From a virus, in the IMG/VR virus record IMGVR_UViG_3300024517_000047, positions 1 through 37,613 of that record: a stretch of 37,613 nucleotides of DNA, one strand, 5' to 3'. This document shows, in pieces, positions 1 to 7,406 of this stretch (position 1 is the first letter of the stretch; every line of letters starts with the position of its first letter). A program made the translations under genes and the position numbers. Below the pieces are notes generated by a model. The model was not told the origin of the DNA. It searched no databases and saw only the letters and a list, made by a program, of their open reading frames with translations.

Positions 1-27
1 ATGCGTTTGTGAACCTAGACCTTCCAT
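1..27 (-). CDS. Start of a further baseplate gene (truncated by window edge)
   Basis: Nine codons of a leftward gene (MEGLGSQTH) run off the left end. The ATG overlaps the stop codon of the gpP-like gene by one base in a TGATG junction, the coupling style used throughout this block. In the Mu gene order the gene after gpP is gp45, a baseplate/spike protein, so that is the positional expectation. Nothing in nine residues can confirm it. Confidence 0.6.
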
Positions 28-1175
28 CAACTAAGCTTCCACAGATCCCTGGCCAGCAGGGATAGAAAGGTTGTGTCAGCAGAGCCAGTGTCTCGCTTCA
101 TCGTTACCCTGTGCAGATAATAGGCCCCCAAGTTTCCACCTGCTACGTCTGATTGTATTTCTGCAACCGTATCAACGCCGAAAGGAACACGTTCACCGTT
201 GAGCCAATAGCTCAACCCATCAACCTCAATCTCATATGCGTCTTTTCGTTTGCGTCTGGCGCTCATCTCTCGATTCACAGCAGCGTTGGCCAACTCGCGA
301 GTCTTGATTGCTTCTGCCAAGATATTGACCGGGCGATACATGCCAGCTGCCACAACATCAGAATCACGAACAGCAGCCGATACCCTAGACTTTGCAAAGT
401 TCCGTTTGCCACCAACGCCAAACACTGCAATCTGACTAGGAACCTGTGAATAATCAGCTGTCTTGGTAGCCCTTAGAACATTGTTGTTTCTACCGTTGGC
501 CCCTAGATTCATCCTGAAATGATACAACGGATCTTGGGTGTCATTGGGATAACTGACAACAATCTTCCCGTCTGGTGCATCCCAGTGCATCAAACCATGT
601 CTTCTAAGATGCCTATCTGCTGCTGAGTAGATTGATTCAGGTGGGTTTATTTTGGCTTGTTCTGCCTTGATTGGTTCAAGGTCCACCCTAGTTGGTGCAC
701 CCTTTCCAGACGTGCTTTTACCAGTCATCAAATCCCTGGATGCAGCAGGGTCAAAGCTAAAGTCTGATTCTGCATATCCCAACGGTTCATACAGCTTTAA
801 TATAAAATCTTTTATACTAGTTGATGCCACTTTGATATTGGGGGATGCGCTTGCATACTGAGCATCTGCCAACTTGGTTCTCACTGAAAACCGAATAACC
901 GCACCACCGGTTGCATCAAAAGGAATATCGTTGATTTCAACTCTTCCCTTCATCCGTTGCAATCCGTTCACAGTCACCTTGTATTCAGTACCGTGGGAGA
1001 TAACATCTTGGAGACTGACAAAAGAACCATCATCACCAACTTCAAAAGATGCCTCAAAGGGTGAAGTGATGTCAGTGGTGACTTCAAAGCTGGTGAAACT
1101 ATCAAAGGTTCCAAGGCTTCCCTTTTTCCCAATCACCTCAATCTTTAGCTCATCTGGCCCTCTTCTATTAGCCAT
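27..1175 (-). CDS. Baseplate hub protein, Mu gpP (gp44)-like
   Basis: A 382-residue protein in the position of Mu gpP, directly after the gpN-like gene. It starts with a short beta-rich segment (IEVIGKKGSLGTFDSFTSFEV) and contains the motif YAESDFSFDP near residue 135. The segment SIYSAADRHLRRHGLMHWDA, around residues 180-200, is typical of the gpP / T4 gp27-like hub family, where a LysM-like domain precedes the second barrel. Hub proteins of this family form the trimeric ring holding the tail spike at the base of a contractile tail. The start overlaps the previous gene by 8 bases. Assignment rests on family resemblance plus gene order. Confidence 0.82.
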   Translation of the reverse strand: MANRRGPDELKIEVIGKKGSLGTFDSFTSFEVTTDITSPFEASFEVGDDGSFVSLQDVISHGTEYKVTVNGLQRMKGRVEINDIPFDATGGAVIRFSVRTKLADAQYASASPNIKVASTSIKDFILKLYEPLGYAESDFSFDPAASRDLMTGKSTSGKGAPTRVDLEPIKAEQAKINPPESIYSAADRHLRRHGLMHWDAPDGKIVVSYPNDTQDPLYHFRMNLGANGRNNNVLRATKTADYSQVPSQIAVFGVGGKRNFAKSRVSAAVRDSDVVAAGMYRPVNILAEAIKTRELANAAVNREMSARRKRKDAYEIEVDGLSYWLNGERVPFGVDTVAEIQSDVAGGNLGAYYLHRVTMKRDTGSADTTFLSLLARDLWKLS

Positions 1176-2217
1176 TTGTCACATGAACCTTCACGATAGT
1201 TCCGGGGGGGATGGCCAACATGTTTTCAATGTTACCGCTGTTGGCTTCCATCAAATCCTCTGCTGATTGACCCAATATTGCAGCGATTGAAAATATTGAT
1301 TGCTGCTTGTTAAACACCAAAGATTGAAGTGGTGGCCTGCCTCGCCTTGGTGCAAAGGTGGACTTCATCGCCAGTTCTTTTGACTTCTCAATCTTGCGCT
1401 GGGTCACAGATGATTCAGGGTCTAAAAGAATATCCCTGCCTTCCCTGTTTCGCTTTGAAAAAGTATCAATGACTCTTTTGTGTGCACCGTTGATGATGTT
1501 GGCCTGCTGTTGCAGATCGTTCATTATATCACCCGGATAATTTGCCAGCCCTTCGAGGTTGTTCAAAAATTCTTTCAAGTCTTGCAGGCTGGCGCTGTCC
1601 ATCCCATTTGAGTCAGCTGAAAAGCTGGTTGTTTCAGATAGCATTGTTGCGTTTGAGTTTGCCGTTGGTGCGCTGAAACTAGAACCAGTGACATCATCTT
1701 CATTGTCCTGAACAAAAACCAAATCAACAATTGCAGTGTTGTATTCTGATGTGGCTTCTCTTCTGGTGTAACTCTCTAACCTAGCTCTGACTTTGCCCCT
1801 TGTGGGAACAACCAAATCACCCGTGTTGTGAACATCGAATGAATCAATCATCAGGTTCAATACTTCTGGGTATAGTGCCCTATCACCATTGATTGCTTTG
1901 ATTCCCGGTTCACCCAATTCAGACGTCTCACCATCACCTTCAACAGATTGGTCTTCTAGGCTATTGTTGAAGATGGCAGTCATTGACCACCGTTTGGCCT
2001 TGTTTCCCGTATCGTCTAACTTGGCCCCATCACGAAAAGGTCTTTCCCTTTCAACAATTCGATTGCCACCAGTCTCAGTGATGTTTGTTACTGGAAAGGC
2101 TAGTTGAACACGCCCATCAGCTGTCCAACTGGCAACTGGCAAATCTTCAAATGAGGTATCTGTATCACCGGTTGCATCGGTTGCTAGTTTCCGGCCTTCA
2201 ATTGTTTCTAAAGCCAT
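1168..2217 (-). CDS. Baseplate protein, Mu gpN (DNA circularisation N-domain)-like with LysM-like tail
   Basis: A 349-residue protein between the tape measure and the hub, the place of Mu gpN. The N-terminal half contains the family-like segment GGNRIVERERPFRDGAKLDD, the pattern in which a protein rotates or flips tail axes (DNA_circ_N family). The middle is Ser/Asn-rich. The last 50 residues (QSIFSIAAILGQSAEDLMEAN then IPPGTIVKV) read like a LysM domain, which would bind peptidoglycan or pack against the hub. The ribosome site AAGGGG lies 6 bases before the ATG. The name is inferred from motif and synteny. Confidence 0.78.
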   Translation of the reverse strand: MALETIEGRKLATDATGDTDTSFEDLPVASWTADGRVQLAFPVTNITETGGNRIVERERPFRDGAKLDDTGNKAKRWSMTAIFNNSLEDQSVEGDGETSELGEPGIKAINGDRALYPEVLNLMIDSFDVHNTGDLVVPTRGKVRARLESYTRREATSEYNTAIVDLVFVQDNEDDVTGSSFSAPTANSNATMLSETTSFSADSNGMDSASLQDLKEFLNNLEGLANYPGDIMNDLQQQANIINGAHKRVIDTFSKRNREGRDILLDPESSVTQRKIEKSKELAMKSTFAPRRGRPPLQSLVFNKQQSIFSIAAILGQSAEDLMEANSGNIENMLAIPPGTIVKVHVTNG

Positions 2218-2220
2218 CTG

Positions 2221-4209
2221 TTACCCCTTGGCCGGTTCTGCCCCTGGATTTTGGGAAAGCTTGGATGTTCCCCTTGGACCACCTGTGGTGGGGGGTGGTC
2301 CGCCTGGGCTGCTGGCTGGGAATGATCTTGATACAAATTTAAAGGCATCGGTTACTGCAATGGTTGCAGTCTCCAAAGATTCAAAGTTTTTGGCCTGCTG
2401 TATCTGCTTCTCAACTTGTCTGTCCATGGAAGCAATTAGTTTGTCTTCTGAACTTGTCAGCCCTGCTTTGGTTTCCTTGATCATAGCTTCTGGACTTTTG
2501 ACATCACCACCTGAAAGCAAAGAAGCAAACCCACCAAAAAACTCATTCATCCCACCCATTCTGCCAGATGTCACCTGCTGCCTTTTGGCCCTGATTGCTG
2601 CCAAGGCTTCTAGTTTTTCTTTGTGTGTTCCCGTGCTGGCAATCCTAGATGCATCCAGCATCAAATCCCCAGCTTGTTCAATGCTGGCAAACCCTTCCTT
2701 TGCTGTTGGGTCTAAAACGAATTTATGCAATGCAGTTCCTGCAATCGCACCAGCCGCACCAGCTGCCAAAACAGGCAATGCTGCACCAGCACCCAATGCC
2801 CCAGCCCCACCAGCAGCGCCAGCGCCAGCTGCACCAGCGCCAGCAGCCCCAGCACCACCCAATGCAGCCTTGGCAACTGCACCGGTAAGCAAAGAACCAC
2901 CAACGCCCAATGCAGCCTTTCCACCAACAGCAGCACCAACGGCTTTCCAAGGATTGGTCATGATCCAATTGAACAAGTCAGCAAATTTCTCAGCGATTGC
3001 AGGCAGATGTTTTGCCAACGTCTCAATTGCCTCAATCATCTTGGGTTGCTGAAAAGCTTTCTCAACTTTGTTGATTGCCATTCTCAATTGAATTGATGGG
3101 TCTTCTTTCATCTTATCGTTGGCGGACTTCTGAATATCTTTCCAAGTCATTGTGGTCTGACTTGCACCTTGGATGTTTTTGTCAAAAGCCTCTAGTGCCT
3201 TGTCTACTGCATCGGTTCTCTTCAACCCCTTTTCTTGTGCTTCTTTCATCGCAAGATCAAAAGGCTTGGCCAATGTATCAAACACATCCCGTGCATCTGC
3301 CGTAAATACCAACTCAGCAGCAGCCCTGCCTTTGACAGTGGTGAGAAGATCCCTAATCTTCTCCAATGCAGTTGCGTCTGGATCGAACTTCATGTTGGCG
3401 TCTTTTTCCAATTTCTTGAATTGGGATGAACCTTTTCGCAATGTATCAAACATCAGTTTCAAGCCAGGGTCAGCTTTTTCACCAATGGAATCATCCAGCA
3501 ACTTTAAGACACCAAGCAACTGCCCAAGCCCGTCAACACCTTCGAGGCCAGCACCCCTGGCTTTACCAGCCATCACCGCAAACCGCCCGGTCAATTCCTC
3601 TAATGATTTACCACCAGAACCGGTCAACTCAATAAAGGTGGTCAACCCACCCTTCATGTCATCAGCTGCCAAGCCAAATTTTCTTTTCAGCAATTCGGCT
3701 GCTGTTGTCACGTGTTCAATCTTCTCACCACTGCCAGTGGCGGCAGTGCCGATTTCATCCAATGATCCAGATGCAAATTCCAAATCACCGGTTGCCTGCA
3801 ATAGACTGTGAAACGATGTGGCCAAGTCCTGTGTGCTTTGGGCTGTGTCTTCTGCTGTATTGGCAACCAGCTTATTCACATCCTGCCAATCCATCATCCC
3901 ACCGGGCAACTTTTTGATTGTGAAGGCAATGTTCCGGTATTGGGTCTGCATGGTGACAGCATCTTTGATGAGTTTGCCGAAAGTCAGAGCACCACCGATA
4001 GTGGCAGCCGTGCGGATGTGGCCCTTTAGCTTTCCACCAAAGTTCTGTAATGATCTTCCGGCTGCACCCAATCCACGTGAGATACCAACACGAAGCGCTG
4101 ACCCCATCCTTTTTCCAGATGCAGCAACATTCCGTTCAACTTTGCCAAATTGTGATTGGAAGCTACCACTTCGAAGTGTAAGTTTTAGTGATGCTTCTCT
4201 AGTGGCCAT
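2221..4209 (-). CDS. Tail tape measure protein
   Basis: At 662 residues this sits directly after the tail assembly chaperone pair, as expected for the protein that sets tail length and exits into the host envelope. The N-terminus is basic and helical (LKLTLRSGSFQSQFGKVERN), followed by the TP901-like region with LANAATGSGE-type repeats (GSLDEIGTAATGSGEKIEHV near residue 150). Residues about 420-495 form a long Gly/Ala/Val-rich hydrophobic stretch, probably the membrane-active segment. The C-terminus is Pro/Gly-rich. It is short for a tape measure, suggesting a short contractile tail of roughly 100 nm if the usual length rule of about 0.15 nm per residue holds. GAGG lies 9 bases before the ATG. 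Confidence 0.9.
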   Translation of the reverse strand: MATREASLKLTLRSGSFQSQFGKVERNVAASGKRMGSALRVGISRGLGAAGRSLQNFGGKLKGHIRTAATIGGALTFGKLIKDAVTMQTQYRNIAFTIKKLPGGMMDWQDVNKLVANTAEDTAQSTQDLATSFHSLLQATGDLEFASGSLDEIGTAATGSGEKIEHVTTAAELLKRKFGLAADDMKGGLTTFIELTGSGGKSLEELTGRFAVMAGKARGAGLEGVDGLGQLLGVLKLLDDSIGEKADPGLKLMFDTLRKGSSQFKKLEKDANMKFDPDATALEKIRDLLTTVKGRAAAELVFTADARDVFDTLAKPFDLAMKEAQEKGLKRTDAVDKALEAFDKNIQGASQTTMTWKDIQKSANDKMKEDPSIQLRMAINKVEKAFQQPKMIEAIETLAKHLPAIAEKFADLFNWIMTNPWKAVGAAVGGKAALGVGGSLLTGAVAKAALGGAGAAGAGAAGAGAAGGAGALGAGAALPVLAAGAAGAIAGTALHKFVLDPTAKEGFASIEQAGDLMLDASRIASTGTHKEKLEALAAIRAKRQQVTSGRMGGMNEFFGGFASLLSGGDVKSPEAMIKETKAGLTSSEDKLIASMDRQVEKQIQQAKNFESLETATIAVTDAFKFVSRSFPASSPGGPPPTTGGPRGTSKLSQNPGAEPAKG
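2745..2880 (+). repeat. GC-rich degenerate repeat inside the tape measure gene
   Basis: Short units such as GCACCAGC and GCGCCAGC recur through this stretch and encode the Ala/Gly-rich segment of the tape measure protein on the opposite strand. The run is low-complexity and may be prone to slippage in blocks of three bases, which would change protein length without breaking frame. Confidence 0.7.
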
Positions 4210-4215
4210 GGGATG

Positions 4216-4437
4216 CTACCTCTTAGACCTTGATACACGGTCTAAAATATTATCCCATATTGAATCTAGTGGGGCAAGGTCAGCCCCTTGGAACAACTCC
4301 AAAAATCGCTCTAAACTGATTACACCACTGTCAAGGGCCCGGACCAAACCCATGATTACTTGGATTCCATCAAGCTCGCAAGATGGCTGGCCATAGTAAC
4401 TATGAAGCCAGTCTGCGATTCCGGCCCGTATGCGAGC
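4216..4437 (-). CDS. Tail assembly chaperone, -1 frame extension (GT-type product)
   Basis: Directly downstream of the heptamer CCCTTTG, the -1 frame is open for 73 codons to a TAG at 4216, with no strong start of its own at the join. Ribosomes slipping there would make a 253-residue fusion of codons 1-180 of the chaperone plus this tail, which continues ARIRAGIADWLHSYYGQPS and ends in a helical domain (SLERFLELFQ, LDSIWDNILDRV). This matches lambda G/GT and the frameshifted chaperones of Mu-type phages, found between the tube and tape measure genes. The only internal ATG (4353) would give a 45-residue protein and leaves about 28 conserved-looking codons unexplained. Confidence 0.82.
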   Translation of the reverse strand, partial: ARIRAGIADWLHSYYGQPSCELDGIQVIMGLVRALDSGVISLERFLELFQGADLAPLDSIWDNILDRVSRSKR

Positions 4438-4976
4438 AAAGGGACAATCGATCTCTCCTTTGAGATCGCAGAAATTAAAGCAAGCATTTCATCTTGTGAG
4501 ATTGAATCAGGCTGTGGATTTATCAGTTGCCTGTATGCATCGACCTTAGAATATATCTGAGCCAATGAACCTGTATCGTATTGCTTTTCTAATACCTTTG
4601 AATTTGGTTCCCAAGGTTCATGTGGTGGGTCTACATTCCTAATGGCAATCGACAAAAGGCACATATCCTCAATGTTCTCTACAAGGTCAGCATCCAGTTT
4701 CAAATCTAGCTCAGCTTCTTTGGCAATGCGTCTGGATGTAACACGGGCCTTTCTGATTTCATGTTCACGGGGAACACGAATCAAAACCTTTTGCTCTTTG
4801 AATTCACCATCTTTTTGGCGTTTGAATATCTTCTCTGGAAACAGAAGATACCCTGCATGTTCCAATACCTCTAGTTGGCCCCATTCCATTCCAACTAATT
4901 GTTCTGCAACATGCCCAGATAAATCATCTGGAAGGTTGAAAATGTCAGCTTTTGACTTTAGGGTTTTACTGTCCAT
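4356..4976 (-). CDS. Tail assembly chaperone (G-type, zero-frame product)
   Basis: A 206-residue protein encoded between the tail tube and the tape measure gene, the universal place of the tail assembly chaperone. The sequence is acidic and helical, with a DLKLDADLVENIEDM segment in the middle and no cysteine cluster or catalytic motif. Its codons 179-180 (CCT TTG) lie on a -1 slippery heptamer, and the zero frame ends 28 codons later. The ribosome site GGGAG is 8 bases before the ATG. Chaperones of this type coat the tape measure protein and recruit tube subunits. Confidence 0.8.
   Translation of the reverse strand: MDSKTLKSKADIFNLPDDLSGHVAEQLVGMEWGQLEVLEHAGYLLFPEKIFKRQKDGEFKEQKVLIRVPREHEIRKARVTSRRIAKEAELDLKLDADLVENIEDMCLLSIAIRNVDPPHEPWEPNSKVLEKQYDTGSLAQIYSKVDAYRQLINPQPDSISQDEMLALISAISKERSIVPLLAYGPESQTGFIVTMASHLASLMESK
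4437..4443 (-). promoter_or_regulatory. Programmed -1 ribosomal frameshift site CCCTTTG
   Basis: On the coding strand the bases read C CCT TTG in the zero frame of the chaperone gene, an exact X XXY YYZ heptamer. After slipping, the tRNAs pair with CCC and TTT and translation continues in an open -1 frame. The reading frame was checked from the ATG at 4976: codon 179 starts at 4442. Confidence 0.85.
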
Positions 4977-5002
4977 GATGAAGTCTCCCGATTCATGGGC
5001 TG

Positions 5003-5036
5003 GCCCGGGGTGCTAAGAACACACCCGGGCATTTTT
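5003..5036. terminator. Strong hairpin between tube and chaperone genes
   Basis: GCCCGGGGTG and CACCCGGGC pair around a 9-base loop, with one bulged base. In the leftward direction the hairpin follows the tube stop codon but has no U-run after it, so it may act as a 3' stabiliser or partial terminator. In the rightward direction it is followed by ATTTTTAT and would make a canonical terminator of antisense transcripts. Confidence 0.6.
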
Positions 5037-5039
5037 ATA

Positions 5040-5411
5040 TCAGTCGGTTGTGTGACCGATGAAAGTGACAGACAGCTTGATTGCATCATCAATTGGCAAC
5101 TCATAATCAACTGTTGAAAATTTGCCGTTTGCAGTGATGGTTCTGCCTGGAATTTTAAGCCTGAGTTGCTTCACCAGATGCTTTTTCACCAGCGCCAACC
5201 AATCAGCTTCCTCACCATCTTCACCAATGACAGCATCAAAGGTGATGCTGGTTTCTTCCACGCCTTGGGTAGTACCAGCACCCTTTTGTCTGATGGTGTG
5301 GACTTGCTTTGAACCGTCTGCAATGCTGATTTTGACGTTCGTAACATCCATCAAATCACCAGAACCCAAAGCAACACTTCCCCTTGGGTAAATTGTTTCG
5401 CCGTTAGCCAT
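5040..5411 (-). CDS. Tail tube protein, Mu gpM-like
   Basis: A 123-residue protein immediately downstream of the sheath gene, matching the position and small size of the contractile-tail tube subunit. Features in keeping with the family are a beta-rich core (VTNVKISIADGSKQVHTIRQ) and the pattern EETSITFDAVIGEDG. The C-terminal strand (AIKLSVTFIGHTTD) resembles the last strand of tube monomers. The start has a very strong ribosome site, GGAGG 8 bases before ATG, and the gene is followed by a hairpin at 5003-5030, both fitting high expression. Confidence 0.82.
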   Translation of the reverse strand: MANGETIYPRGSVALGSGDLMDVTNVKISIADGSKQVHTIRQKGAGTTQGVEETSITFDAVIGEDGEEADWLALVKKHLVKQLRLKIPGRTITANGKFSTVDYELPIDDAIKLSVTFIGHTTD

Positions 5412-5430
5412 AACACCAACCTCCTAAAAA

Positions 5431-6972
5431 TTAGCTCGGTAAACGCTGTGAGACAATGCCGAATTTGGCCAGCGGTTGAATGATTTTCTTTGGTAGAACA
5501 ATATCCACTTGCGTTGCATCCGATGCATTGACTTGAACAATCAAACCACCACCCGGAAGGATTGCAGCATCCAATGCTGCTTTTTCCACAACACCGGCTT
5601 TTTCCCAGCTTCTCAGCCTGGAAGTGACCCATCCTTTGATGTCTCTCTCTTCTACTACACCGGGGGGGGGCGGATCTTCACCAGCTGCTTTGTCTTTGGT
5701 TATCTTGGCCTGTGGAAATTCAAGGGCGATATTATCCCGAATATCCCTGGCAACAATGTATTCAGCATCAACGTTCTGGGTATCAAGCAATCGCCTATCT
5801 GCACCACCAGCATCATCCTGGCTGTGAGTAGTGACCGCCCTGATGAGACGTTCTGCGCCTTGGGCTGTAAAGCCTACCAGCGAAACACCACCACCTAGCC
5901 CAGCCTCACTCTCAGATGCTGTGGGGTCATCAGCAATCTCATCATGGGAACCAACGTATCCGTCAAGCAACTCACCAATGCGGTTGGCTGCTGGGTCTAC
6001 GCTGATAGCTGCCAATCGTCCACCACACTCACGGCCAGCCAACTCACCAGGCAACCCACGTCCATTGATGGCCATAATCATTTCTGCTTTTTCTGAGTTG
6101 CCAAAAGAATCAGCATCCAGTGCAGAAAGAACAGCGGTTGCAACCGTGGAACCGGTATATCCGGCGATTACCTGTTGCAGTTTCGAGTTGAGACCAGTGT
6201 TGAGAGAATCAACGTGGGTGATAGCCCTGCCAGCGTTATTCGTTCCACCAATGGCATCAATGTCCTGATTGGACAGACAAGTCACGATGTAGTGATATTC
6301 CCGTCCTGAGATGCTGGCCAGTGCAGTGGTGAAATCAGGGTCAGTGGTAACAGCTGCCAATGGGGTGTGCGTTGCAGCGCCAGCAATCGCCTCAGTACCA
6401 GACACCGCTTCTTTGATGGAAGCCTTGATCAATATGTCTTCACCAACACCGCCCAAGCCCTTGGAGTCAACGGTTACAACGCCAACCCCACCACTGGATG
6501 CAGTGCAAGCCAAGTCATCTGTGCGTTGAAGAATCGCGTTAATCACATCGGTTTTGGTTGCATCGGCTGTTGCAGCCGCTGGCCAAGAAACCTCAAACTC
6601 ACGTCCCATGACATCCAGGGATATGATGTTGTCAGATGTGGGCACACCTGAAAGGGTCAAATCCAGGGTTGCTGTACCAGTCCCAGCAGTTGGGGCGATG
6701 AAATCCACTTGTGCAGCCGGGAATTTCGAATAGATCCCCTTTGCACCAAGGTGGCCAACCGTCCCAACACCAAAGGCTGTATTGGCAGAAGCTTCACCCG
6801 TTCCTGCCCTGACTTCCGTATCAACGGTTAAATCACCAACTGAACTTTTCGGGGCCATCAGCGCAACACGAAGCACGCCAGTGCTCGGGCTGGATGTTCC
6901 GGCCAATAGGTCTACGGTCAAATAGACACCGGGGGTTAAAACACTTGGAGCGACCGCAACAGGAACCGCCAT
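5431..6972 (-). CDS. Tail sheath protein, Mu gpL-like
   Basis: At 513 residues this has the size of Mu-type sheaths. It begins with the family's typical opening (APSVLTPGVYLTVDL), has an Ala/Gly/Thr-rich middle barrel, then the conserved block LIRAVTTHSQDDAGGADRRL near residue 380. It ends in the C-terminal domain (AEYIVARDIRDNIALEF, then KAALDAAILPGGGLIVQV) that links sheath subunits. It contracts to drive the tube through the envelope and shows that the virion is a myovirus. A nine-C run on the coding strand encodes a PPPP segment. GAGG lies 6 bases before the ATG. Confidence 0.92.
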   Translation of the reverse strand: MAVPVAVAPSVLTPGVYLTVDLLAGTSSPSTGVLRVALMAPKSSVGDLTVDTEVRAGTGEASANTAFGVGTVGHLGAKGIYSKFPAAQVDFIAPTAGTGTATLDLTLSGVPTSDNIISLDVMGREFEVSWPAAATADATKTDVINAILQRTDDLACTASSGGVGVVTVDSKGLGGVGEDILIKASIKEAVSGTEAIAGAATHTPLAAVTTDPDFTTALASISGREYHYIVTCLSNQDIDAIGGTNNAGRAITHVDSLNTGLNSKLQQVIAGYTGSTVATAVLSALDADSFGNSEKAEMIMAINGRGLPGELAGRECGGRLAAISVDPAANRIGELLDGYVGSHDEIADDPTASESEAGLGGGVSLVGFTAQGAERLIRAVTTHSQDDAGGADRRLLDTQNVDAEYIVARDIRDNIALEFPQAKITKDKAAGEDPPPPGVVEERDIKGWVTSRLRSWEKAGVVEKAALDAAILPGGGLIVQVNASDATQVDIVLPKKIIQPLAKFGIVSQRLPS

Positions 6973-6980
6973 GGATTACC

Positions 6981-7373
6981 TCACTTGTTCTTACCGCCCT
7001 TGGCGGATTTTTTAACTGTTTTGGATTCCGATGCCTGATAATCTGATTTTGATTTAACTTCTGGATTCGGAGGATTCACGGTCTTCTTGGCATCTTGGGC
7101 TGATTTGGCCTCTTGCGCCTTATGATAGGCCTCATAATCTGATTCTTTGCAGATTTTGAGGTCAGCCCCACCGCGCTTGTCAGCGTTCAGGGCTTTGTTG
7201 TAATCCCGGATATATGCCGTGAATTCATGCCTTGGGATTCTATGCACTTCATCCTCATTGAAGATGTACCCCTTTGGGCCTTTTCTCGCACCAATCCAGA
7301 CAGAAGTGCCAAATCTAGGGCTGGCCTTTTTCGGTCCAGCACTTGATAGATAAACGAATTCTTGGCTAGTCAT
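6981..7373 (-). CDS. Small basic tail-region protein, Mu gp38-position
   Basis: This 130-residue protein sits between the gp37-like terminator and the sheath, the place of Mu gp38, a short protein of unknown role. The first 75 residues are structured (GTSVWIGARKGPKGYIFNED, then IPRHEFTAYIRDYN). The last 55 are lysine/serine-rich and probably disordered (ESKTVKKSAKGGKNK). No enzymatic motif is present. It starts 34 bases after the gp37-like stop codon and is followed by the sheath ribosome site. Confidence 0.7.
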   Translation of the reverse strand: MTSQEFVYLSSAGPKKASPRFGTSVWIGARKGPKGYIFNEDEVHRIPRHEFTAYIRDYNKALNADKRGGADLKICKESDYEAYHKAQEAKSAQDAKKTVNPPNPEVKSKSDYQASESKTVKKSAKGGKNK

Positions 7374-7406
7374 GACTGAAACCCTAACCCCAATGCTTTT
7401 GGGTGT

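Noticed and set aside
2228-3052. Plus-strand ORF of 274 codons
   Set aside because: Antisense of the tape measure gene. The Pro/Ala-rich composition mirrors the Gly/Ala-rich segment.
4216-4353. Separate 45-codon gene between chaperone and tape measure
   Set aside because: A frameshift extension explains this frame better: it is open upstream to the CCCTTTG heptamer, and the ATG has no clear ribosome site.
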